Source: an uncultured Prevotella sp. | GTDB taxonomy: Bacteria; Bacteroidota; Bacteroidia; Bacteroidales; Bacteroidaceae | DNA length: 58,144 nucleotides | Direction: 5' to 3' | Assembly (NCBI GenBank): GCA_905233245.1 | Contig: CAJODK010000010.1 | Span: forward strand, 1-58,144 | Shown here: positions 51,801 to 58,144 of the stretch, piece by piece | Layout: every line of letters starts with the position of its first letter | Numbering within the stretch: position 1 is the stretch's first letter | The notes under the pieces: generated by a model | The model's database searches: none | What the model saw: only the letters and a program-made list of their open reading frames with translations | Told to the model about the DNA's origin: nothing | Translations under genes and position numbers: made by a program

Positions 51801-52783
51801 TTGATGGTCTGTCCCCTCACGCCGTTCTGTGTCATGCCATACAGAGACAGTTCCTTGTCTGTAGGCTGTGACGGTTCTGCAGGACTGCCAGGATTGTAGT
51901 TGTAGGTGAAGTGTGCAACGAGTGTTATGTCATTCTCAGGAATAGGGAATGTATAGGCACTGTTAGTCGATACTTCCTCGTCATTTACAGTCCATTTCGT
52001 GAATGTGTACCATGTATTGTTGTATGCACGGAAGGTCTGGTTAGTTCCCTGCTCGTATTCATTGCCGCTGGCTACGTTGAATGTGCCGCCTCCAGCAGGA
52101 TTACTGATAAGGAACACTTTGTGATACAGCCTCTCCGTAGGCTCCGTAGGACTACCTGGCTCATAGCTGAAGTTTGCTACGAGTTGGTTGGCCTCGTCGC
52201 CTGCCAGCATGGTATAGCTGAAGGGATTGACTGTGGATACCTCCACGCCGTCCTTCGTCCAGTTCACGAATTTGAAGTTTGAAGCAGCGTTGGCCTTCAC
52301 GCTTACCGTTGAGCCAACTTCGTAGTTGTTTCCGCTGGCAATGTTGAAACTACCGCCAGCAGCTGGCTGTGCGGTGAGGAACAGCGGGGCATATACCGGC
52401 TTTGGTGGTACGATAGCCTCACTGGGTTCACCAGGTGCAGCAGGGGCGTATGTGAAGTGGGCAGTGAGCTTCGCATCGCGGGACGGCATGGTGTATTGGA
52501 AACGATAGACGTCTGATATCTCATCTCCGTTTTCATCCGTCCAGTTCACGAATTTGAAGTTCGAGGCGGTGTTCGCCTGAACCCAGAACGTGGTGCCTTC
52601 TGTCTGGCTCGACGTAGCGTTCAGGTTGAACGACCCTCCCCCCGACGGGTCGGCGACCAGTGTGAGCGTGTATTGCTTCACTGGTGCGCCAGGCTCCGCT
52701 GGGTTAGATGGGTTGTATTGCCCCCATACACCGACACTGATGCATAGTGCCAGCAATATAAGGATATACTTAAAACCTCGCAT
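48839..52783 (-). CDS. giant surface protein: InlB-like repeats, PKD, CARDB-like and LRR domains
   Basis: The 1,314-residue protein has a signal peptide and three InlB-like repeats (about 35-115, 120-210, 215-300; each with VNWT or KWT...YTM or similar), separated by Pro/Gly/Glu linkers. A cohesin-like fold (about 325-440), a PKD domain (WTWNFGDGTSS...HTYATEGSYDVTLTV, about 455-525), a CARDB-like region (LPNLHVSAITLPADLEAGTKV...WTVRNDG, about 840-960) and leucine-rich repeats (ISINLSNNGLTG type, about 1075-1190) follow. The tail (KPVNVYNMQGMKI...LPQGTYVINGRKV) matches type IX sorting domains. Role: probably adhesion or glycan binding at the cell surface. Confidence 0.88.
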   Translation of the reverse strand: MRGFKYILILLALCISVGVWGQYNPSNPAEPGAPVKQYTLTLVADPSGGGSFNLNATSSQTEGTTFWVQANTASNFKFVNWTDENGDEISDVYRFQYTMPSRDAKLTAHFTYAPAAPGEPSEAIVPPKPVYAPLFLTAQPAAGGSFNIASGNNYEVGSTVSVKANAASNFKFVNWTKDGVEVSTVNPFSYTMLAGDEANQLVANFSYEPGSPTEPTERLYHKVFLISNPAGGGTFNVASGNEYEQGTNQTFRAYNNTWYTFTKWTVNDEEVSTNSAYTFPIPENDITLVAHFTYNYNPGSPAEPSQPTDKELSLYGMTQNGVRGQTINYPVYLENSEEVPNMTVVVKFPEGFNVQAESTALSERAAGKTLTVTPVPAEGNAYRFDITGGTAITGNNGKVFDVPVTISETAEEGTSYAIVLTNGARINGDETKTVINSTRQGYIYVEEQREDGLYASFTFDKLQNRFQFNNQSSDKALDWTWNFGDGTSSTERNPLHTYATEGSYDVTLTVRGESGTDVAMMTVLVNNKNTWRVNGTLFLDTEVKGVRYFTSTTSLLDFMAASPINSNVSVVVKAGETFGCALSDDDVSHLSTIQSRLAEGEYTLTLTSTGATPTMGFGTDGGTISTDVVNIFTALGQNLVLDNVNLKLWGIVYDPTQMESVKSQTVVSGEQTAEVDFSPIRTGLTFTWTAQANEYISGNINDGTGNIPQMTILSSSTEDVQLIYDVVAKKGEETFCIFTHTITVRPALDGDFTNLTPAKGAELDATTVTLQWNGINNAVYDVYLWNAVNQKPTTPMATGIAETSFTSTNFCQNHKSYKWQIVARNATQQISSDEMNFSVHLLPNLHVSAITLPADLEAGTKVTIKWTVRNDGVGDTDGQAWTDRLWLVPDVYGGTNQQNCILLKSVANVKDLASGEEYEGSAEVDIDETQYGNYYFLVASDMSSVTDIEWDAAGGSIVNPYEPATAEYGYLWATTVASGNKVPERGETTTHSDNFFYVKAKIDMPQMTEEDWNTLKDAYQEMGNGDGWTNTWNFDVERRTVQSLPGVSILGGHVVSINLSNNGLTGAFPFTLLALPQLTTLNLSENQLTDDIGDGMTTFLEGKTGFTSKLTALNISNNQLSGNLGTFVQPLTDLTTLYASDNCLADVTPAISADVTTLTLQNQIIDKVVTIDVNNLDAAGVWAQIPTILLYDHASQSYAENIRLLCEDTESEWSLTLDCTPTSVPVSEEDFDGPSDKVIVATVVDDTDHPTGSAMKVKFLFTPTGIGHIINGKYTKPVNVYNMQGMKIRSGVTSLSELPQGTYVINGRKVNVVH

Positions 52784-52796
52784 AGTTGTAGCTTTT

Positions 52797-55700
52797 TTAT
52801 TTCACAACCTTGATGGTGCCCTGGATGTAGATACCAGGCTGCGTTGCTTTAGTCTGACGGCCAAGCATGTCATAGAAGACTCCGCTGGCTTTCACGCTCT
52901 CGTTTCCGTTCACCTCGTTCACGCCTGTTGCCTCGTTCTGGTTGAAGAGCAGTGTGAATCGTGTGGTGTTAGGTTCGCTTGAAGCATTGGCATCGAAGGT
53001 ATAGACATTCTTTGTGATGTCAACGGTCTTGCCTTCCTCGTTGTCGATGAGCTGTACATTACCGTCAGCACGCAGTGTGTTGATGGTGTACTTACCGTCG
53101 TTGGCAGCGTAGAATGCCAGAGCCACTTCGCCGTCCTGTGCAGGACGCTCGTTGATAGCGTATGCATTACCGTCACTGTCGGTGGTGAATATCTGTGGTA
53201 CGCTGGCATCGAAGCTCATGAACTTGCTTGCGTCGCACTCCAGTTCGTAACCCATGTTGGCATTGTTGTTCAGTACCACGCGAGTTTCGTCTGTAGCCTC
53301 GCTGTCATTGTTGATAATCTGGATATTGAACACCTGACGCGAACTCTTCTCTGTAGAGAATGTGTTAGAAGTGGTGTGAGGTGCAACGGTAGAGAGCAAC
53401 TGACGGCCTTCCTTCTTGAAGACAATCTTGTCAACGGCCTCTGGTTTCTGCACGAAGAATGACTGCATCGGACGCAGTACGAGGTCATCGTCTGCTATAG
53501 AGTAAGCCTTGTATGTGCTTCCGTTCCAGATGGTGATAGGAGCAGTGAAGTCCATGTAGAAGATGTCGTAGTAGCAAGGATATGGGTTGCCCACGTAGTT
53601 CCAAGAACGGTTGGCTGGTGTCTCAGACTCGTTGGTGGTGAGATTCCATGTCACGTCCTTAGTGGTGAAGAGCTGCTTCTGTCCGTCAGCATCAGCAGGG
53701 AATGTGATGACACATGCCTTGTTGCAGTGGAAGATGTAGCCCTGTCCGCCCTTCAGTACGCTGGTGTCAACGTTCTTCCAGCTAGCGTTTCCTGTAGTAC
53801 CCTGTGCAGCGCGGTTCTCTGCATCGTAGTAGCGGAATACGTATGATGCTTCGTCAGAAACATCAATATCAGCGATGTTCACGTCATGTATAGGAGTGAT
53901 GAAGTACCACTTGTTAGCAGCTACAGAGAACTTGGTCGTTACCTCGTTGGCACTTACGTCCTCACAGGTGTTGAGCAGACGACCTGGGTTGTCTTCGCTG
54001 AAATACATGTTGAACTTATCCATCGTCATTGGAGCAGCGCCACCCACCGTGAGCTGGCCGTTATAGTAGAGGTCCACGTCAGGAGTACCCTGCATACGGC
54101 GGTTGTTGGTGAGCATCAGCGGAGAAGTAATCTTCCAGTAGTCCACGTCGTCACCCTCTGTGATGCTGCCAAACTGCTTCCAGTACGTGTCGAGCTTGTA
54201 GTTTACTACAGCGAATGAAGGCACTACCAGTGATACGACAGCCTTATCGCGGCTGCTTGCAAATGGATCAGAAGCAACTGTAGGAGGTGTAGCGGCGCGC
54301 ATTACTACAGTCTCAATGTTAGGACAAGAGCGGAAGTTGTTGCGATAGCCAGAAGCTCTGGTCTGTCTTTCCCAGGCATAACTGCCCCATCCCTGATGAG
54401 CCCATATCCAGCAGTAATAGCTACCTTCGTCAATATAGGATGGCATCTCTATATACTTCAGATTTGAGTTGTTGCTGAAGGCATCTTCGCCAAGCATCGT
54501 CAGATTGATAGGCAACTTGACAGATTCAAGAGAGCTATAGTTGAAAGCGCCAAACATGATAAGTTCAAGCGTAGCAGGGAAGGTTATGCTTGTTAGTGCG
54601 TTCGTGTTGTAGAAGGTATTCTGACACATAGTCTTGAGGTTTGCAGGCAGGTGAACGTCATTGAGTTTTGTACAACCTGAACACATATCCATCTTCATCT
54701 CCTCAAGAGCGTCAGAGAAACGGATACTTAACAGTTCGGTGTTAGTAGCAAAAGAACCTCTACCTATCTCAGTGACAGCATCGCCCATGGTAACGGTCTT
54801 CATACTTGAACATTTTTCAAACACGAGTTCACCCATAGTCTCAAGCTGTGCGGGCAATGCAATTTCTTGCAGATAGGTACACGTGTTGAAGGCTGCATAC
54901 TCAATAGTATTCAGTTGTGAGCCATCAGCAAATGTTACATACATAATAGGTGTTGATGCAAAAGCATACTGCTTAATTATCGTAACAGTTGACGGAATAT
55001 TTATACGACGGATGTTAGTGCCCCGGAAAGCATACTCACCGATAAAGGTAGCACCTTCTGGCAGAAGTACGCTGTTAAGCAGTGTCTTGCCATCGAAGGC
55101 ATTGTTTGGTACACCGTCTATAATAGCCTCGCTGAGGTCAAGAGCCTTCAGGTTTATCATATTCTTGATATCCGTCCAGTCGTCATCATTCATCTTGCCT
55201 GCCACCTTTAGGAATTCTATATCGTCAAGCACATTGATACCAGGGGTAGAGAGAGCCTCATAACCCAGTGTGCCTGGTGTCGCAAGCTCTACGTTTACCC
55301 AGTTGTTGCTCAGCTCAAGGTTCTTTATCATGCTATAGTACCAGTCACTGCGGTTATATACGGTATCCTCTATCTCCAGAGTGTAATCACCAGGTTCCAG
55401 CGCTATAGTCCAAGTGGTGTAGTCGCGTACACTGTAGTAGGTGTTCTGCTTAATTCCATTAAGGTAGATGATAAGATTCTGTTGATCACCGTAATCGTTG
55501 TTAGCGCTACGGTAGGTCTTATAGTCGAATTGCAGTTTAGAGGTCTTGTCAACGGTGAAAGTCGTTGAAATTTTGGCACCAGAATTTGCTACACCCCAGC
55601 TGCACCATTGTATTTCTCCGTCTTCAAGAGTCCATGGATGTGTGGAATCATCATTCTTGAATGTCAGAGGTAAGGATTTCTCAGTCAGCAATACTGTCTC

Positions 55701-56645
55701 AAGCGGACGTATTTCCTTTACCTTGATATTTTTGATTTCGCTAATCTTGTTAGCATTGCGACCACCTATTATATCGCGGAAAACAATTACGTGCTCACCT
55801 GGCTCTATAATGAAGTGGCGACTGCCGAAGTTATAGTATGTATGGCCTGTACCGCATGTTTCTGCCAGTACACCGTCAATGTACAATCGTAATCCATCCT
55901 GGTAATCATAGCGCCAGTCAAAAGACAACTCGGTACGATAAGTAGATGTGTAGTTCATGGTGAGGGATGACTCGTAGTTCCCCTTACCATTATCACGGCG
56001 AATTATATTATAGGCTTCCACACTCCAAGGATTCTCTTCGTCATTGGTGAAGGAGAGAGGTACATCCGTACGTGCTACTGCATCGTTGAAATCGGAAGCA
56101 TATAGTCCAAAGTCCATGTAGCGATCACCTCCATTGGTATCGCTCACTTTTACAGCCAATACGTTTTCGCCAGACTTTAGCGCAGCCTTCTGTTCATCGC
56201 TAAGGTTTACATAGCTGTGATTTCGTGCATTTGTCACATTATATATCTGTACACCGTTGATATATGCCTCACAGGTATAGTCATTAGCGATATAGAATGT
56301 AAAGAACTTTGCAAGGTCATCGTCTGTCAGCGTGAAGTGAGAGCGCACCCAGTATGTGGTGTTCGCTAATTCCCAGGTAGTGTTTTTGTATGACAGCGTG
56401 CCATTTACAATAGGTCCCGTAATGGTGCCCCAAGAGAAGTCGTCGAAGTCGGCGGCATACCACTCATCGCCTGGTGTGTCTCCGCTTGCGATTGTAGCAT
56501 AATAGAATTTACCTTCCCACGGCTTCTGTTCAGTTTTGCCGAACGGGATGATTGCCTTTGCCATGACCGTTGCGCATGCTGCGAGCATCAGCGCCAACGT
56601 CAAAAGGCCACGTTTGTGGTTAGATGATAAAAGTTTCATAAACAT
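52797..56645 (-). CDS. BspA-like leucine-rich-repeat surface protein
   Basis: The 1,282-residue protein has a signal peptide, jelly-roll carbohydrate-binding-like modules (about 60-190 and 205-440), and a run of BspA/LRR_5 repeats (about 480-740: the I.IPSTVT.I..YAF, ALPAQLETMGELVF pattern). The C-terminal quarter holds beta-sandwich modules (from about 860) and the tail GVFYDMLGRQTKATQPGIYI, a type IX sorting motif. BspA-type proteins bind host or extracellular-matrix components in oral Bacteroidales. It is 13 bases upstream of the InlB/PKD gene. An ATG two codons further in (56639) is an equally good start. Confidence 0.88.
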   Translation of the reverse strand: MFMKLLSSNHKRGLLTLALMLAACATVMAKAIIPFGKTEQKPWEGKFYYATIASGDTPGDEWYAADFDDFSWGTITGPIVNGTLSYKNTTWELANTTYWVRSHFTLTDDDLAKFFTFYIANDYTCEAYINGVQIYNVTNARNHSYVNLSDEQKAALKSGENVLAVKVSDTNGGDRYMDFGLYASDFNDAVARTDVPLSFTNDEENPWSVEAYNIIRRDNGKGNYESSLTMNYTSTYRTELSFDWRYDYQDGLRLYIDGVLAETCGTGHTYYNFGSRHFIIEPGEHVIVFRDIIGGRNANKISEIKNIKVKEIRPLETVLLTEKSLPLTFKNDDSTHPWTLEDGEIQWCSWGVANSGAKISTTFTVDKTSKLQFDYKTYRSANNDYGDQQNLIIYLNGIKQNTYYSVRDYTTWTIALEPGDYTLEIEDTVYNRSDWYYSMIKNLELSNNWVNVELATPGTLGYEALSTPGINVLDDIEFLKVAGKMNDDDWTDIKNMINLKALDLSEAIIDGVPNNAFDGKTLLNSVLLPEGATFIGEYAFRGTNIRRINIPSTVTIIKQYAFASTPIMYVTFADGSQLNTIEYAAFNTCTYLQEIALPAQLETMGELVFEKCSSMKTVTMGDAVTEIGRGSFATNTELLSIRFSDALEEMKMDMCSGCTKLNDVHLPANLKTMCQNTFYNTNALTSITFPATLELIMFGAFNYSSLESVKLPINLTMLGEDAFSNNSNLKYIEMPSYIDEGSYYCWIWAHQGWGSYAWERQTRASGYRNNFRSCPNIETVVMRAATPPTVASDPFASSRDKAVVSLVVPSFAVVNYKLDTYWKQFGSITEGDDVDYWKITSPLMLTNNRRMQGTPDVDLYYNGQLTVGGAAPMTMDKFNMYFSEDNPGRLLNTCEDVSANEVTTKFSVAANKWYFITPIHDVNIADIDVSDEASYVFRYYDAENRAAQGTTGNASWKNVDTSVLKGGQGYIFHCNKACVITFPADADGQKQLFTTKDVTWNLTTNESETPANRSWNYVGNPYPCYYDIFYMDFTAPITIWNGSTYKAYSIADDDLVLRPMQSFFVQKPEAVDKIVFKKEGRQLLSTVAPHTTSNTFSTEKSSRQVFNIQIINNDSEATDETRVVLNNNANMGYELECDASKFMSFDASVPQIFTTDSDGNAYAINERPAQDGEVALAFYAANDGKYTINTLRADGNVQLIDNEEGKTVDITKNVYTFDANASSEPNTTRFTLLFNQNEATGVNEVNGNESVKASGVFYDMLGRQTKATQPGIYIQGTIKVVK

Positions 56646-56714
56646 TAGGTTTTAGAAGGTTTATGGTTAATTGATAGTTTAGATTCTGTTGTGACTATAT
56701 GTAGTCCTCGCTTG

Positions 56715-56722
56715 CAAATTTA
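56715..56722 (-). promoter_or_regulatory. promoter of the two surface-protein genes
   Basis: TAAATTTG on the minus strand fits the -7 consensus and precedes the first gene by a leader of about 65 bases. It is divergent from the AraC-type gene. Confidence 0.55.
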
Positions 56723-56840
56723 TTTATTTTCTTCGGAAGAAACATCCTGTTTATACAGAAAAGTTCTATCATATTCACAAAATCTGCAAAACGTGGAAAT
56801 CTTTTACCATTTCTTCGGGTAATAAGGAATGAAAAATGAT

Positions 56841-56848
56841 TACCTTTG
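56841..56848 (+). promoter_or_regulatory. -7 element before the membrane AraC regulator
   Basis: TACCTTTG ends five bases before ATG 56854. An upstream in-frame ATG at 56836 precedes the element, so it would not be in this transcript. Confidence 0.65.
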
Positions 56849-56853
56849 CATCC

Positions 56854-58014
56854 ATGTTGGAAATTATTGTAAGAACACTTCCATTGATAGTCTGTGTGCT
56901 GTGGGCCATCATTCTGATGACCGACTGGCATAAGCAGCGCATAGTGGCTAAGCTGAAGCTGAGCGCCTTTATGGCGGTATCAGCAACGCTGTATTTCGGA
57001 CATGGTGTGTTCTTCAATGGTTTATACGAACTAATGCCATTGGCTGATACACTGTACTGTACTGCTAACCTTGCAGTGTTCCCCGTGTTCTATCTATATA
57101 TAAAAGATGTGACAGAGGTGCAGAAGCATCCGTTGCGCCAACTGCTGTATCTGTTGCCGGCTATAGTGATAGGCTGTGTAGTGGGGGCATTGTATGTGAT
57201 GATGAGCACAGAGGAGACTACCGCTTTCATTGCGACATACCTGTATGGCAGTTCTGTAAAGGGACTGCACGGTGTGGCACTGGCATCGGCTTATGTGCAT
57301 GTAGCGGCAAGGGTGATATTCGCTTTACAGATACCACCGATTCTCTTTTTCGGCTACAAGCGTATAAATGCTTATGACCGCGAGGTAGAGAGGAATTTTG
57401 CTGATGTAGACGACAAGAAGATGTACATGGCGAAGAGCCTGCTGGCATTCTTCGTTGTGGCTTCGATAGTCAGTTTCATTGCTAATTTGATAGGCAGAGA
57501 GCGCTTCGTGGGCTCAGCCTGGGCAGTGATAGTGCCTTCGCTTACGTTCTCCACTCTGCTTTTTCTGCTGGGATATGCTGGCCACAGACTGAATTTCTCC
57601 GTGGAAAAGGTGATGATGGAAGTGGAAAATTCACCTCTGGAAGGGCAGAAGATAGCGGAAGAAAACCTCGATTTCATCGATAATTTACGCAAAAAACTGG
57701 AACTATTGGTAGAGGAGGAACGTATATATCTGCAACCAGACCTGAGGGTGAGCGACGTAGCACGACAACTGGGCACAAACCGCGAATATGTCTATCAGGC
57801 TATCAACGTGAGGATGGGCATTTCTTTCTCCGACTACATAAATAGCAAACGTGTGGAGTATGCCAAAAAACTTTTGAGAGAAAATCCCGATATGTCCTCA
57901 GACGAGTTGTTCGCGCGTTCAGGCTTCAATTCATCTGCTTCATTCTACCGTAACTTCAAGCAGTTGACAGGTATGTCACCACGACAGTTTGTCAACTCAC
58001 TCGCTACAGTTTAG
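56854..58014 (+). CDS. membrane-bound AraC-family regulator
   Basis: The 386-residue protein has about seven membrane helices in the first 255 residues and a C-terminal AraC-type HTH (about 290-386: DLRVSDVARQLGTNREYVYQAINVRMGISFSDYIN ... SDELFARSGFNSSASFYRNFKQLTGMSPRQF). Such fused sensors occur in Bacteroidales near genes for surface proteins and sugar use. It is divergent from the two giant surface proteins, which makes it a candidate regulator of them. Signal unknown. Confidence 0.85.
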   Translation: MLEIIVRTLPLIVCVLWAIILMTDWHKQRIVAKLKLSAFMAVSATLYFGHGVFFNGLYELMPLADTLYCTANLAVFPVFYLYIKDVTEVQKHPLRQLLYLLPAIVIGCVVGALYVMMSTEETTAFIATYLYGSSVKGLHGVALASAYVHVAARVIFALQIPPILFFGYKRINAYDREVERNFADVDDKKMYMAKSLLAFFVVASIVSFIANLIGRERFVGSAWAVIVPSLTFSTLLFLLGYAGHRLNFSVEKVMMEVENSPLEGQKIAEENLDFIDNLRKKLELLVEEERIYLQPDLRVSDVARQLGTNREYVYQAINVRMGISFSDYINSKRVEYAKKLLRENPDMSSDELFARSGFNSSASFYRNFKQLTGMSPRQFVNSLATV

Positions 58015-58059
58015 TGCAGCGAAAACTTCAATGCATAATTCATAATTTTTGTTATTTCG

Positions 58060-58144
58060 CTATCTCAACAACCTCGTAATCTGTTTTGTTGTAGCATCAG
58101 GACAAACTTTGCGCACCTGATTCATCATCCTCTCAAACGACTCT
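58060..58144 (-). CDS. C-terminal end of an unidentified gene, cut by the window edge
   Basis: The last 27 codons before a TAG stop read ESFERMMNQVRKVCPDATTK and onward to TRLLR. The rest lies outside the window. No family can be assigned. Confidence 0.4.
   Translation of the reverse strand, partial: ESFERMMNQVRKVCPDATTKQITRLLR

Overview
The window looks like a chromosomal segment of a Prevotella-like member of the Bacteroidales. Four things point there. The promoters carry the Bacteroidetes -7 element TAnnTTTG. Several large secreted proteins end in short C-terminal tails like those of type IX secretion cargo. A glycine-lipid gene pair (glsA-glsB) is present. The division/cell-wall genes run in the order usual for Bacteroidetes. 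All functional calls come from reading motifs and gene order; no database search was run.

Layout. 1-589: the 3' half of a CAU tRNA (a likely attachment-site scar of an element lying to the left), its terminator and a promoter. 590-5676: three secreted enzymes for rhamnogalacturonan/pectin breakdown (GH105, GH106, GH28), without susC/susD. 5677-6629: no protein gene; a 21-bp tandem repeat, a candidate structured RNA of about 250 nt with its own promoter and terminator, and a duplicated hairpin-rich block. 6630-8434: an AT-rich trio, one PD-(D/E)XK nuclease-like protein and two small proteins that resemble each other. 8493-11552: a secreted InlB-repeat protein followed by a 54-residue acidic peptide gene. 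11752-14996: an orphan HigA-like regulator, an extended SDR, a PAP2 phosphatase and a ComEA-like helix-hairpin-helix protein.

15026-32119 (minus strand) is the complete dcw cluster in transcription order: mraZ, rsmH, ftsL-like, ftsI, murE, mraY, murD, ftsW, murG, murC, ftsQ, ftsA, ftsZ, then dgt. Three 10-bp TGGGG-type repeats just upstream of the mraZ promoter match the MraZ autoregulatory box. 32206-44491 is mostly housekeeping: gpmI, a candidate antisense-side sRNA, ung, a DUF3109-like protein, an AraC regulator, gyrB, rpsT, tRNA-Glu, recO, glsB/glsA, a phosphodiesterase, an SLC13-type carrier and an FNT-family channel. 44596-48765: a secreted glycosidase-like protein, then a TMEM43-family membrane protein paired with a membrane-anchored CbbX/SpoVK-type AAA+ ATPase. 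48839-56645: two very large surface proteins (InlB-like/PKD/LRR and BspA-like LRR), divergent from a membrane-bound AraC regulator at 56854.

Three patterns cross the whole window. (1) Short 7-bp and 8-bp satellite repeats recur between genes and also inside reading frames (signal peptides of GH106 and GH28, the middle of GH106, dgt, the tail of the InlB-repeat protein). (2) Six start codons lie only 5-8 nt after a TAnnTTTG element, which predicts leaderless or nearly leaderless mRNAs. (3) Two transcription units have a promoter and terminator but no reading frame. The best candidates for undescribed biology are the nuclease trio at 6630-8434, the TMEM43-AAA+ pair at 46475-48765 and the structured RNA at 5968-6219.
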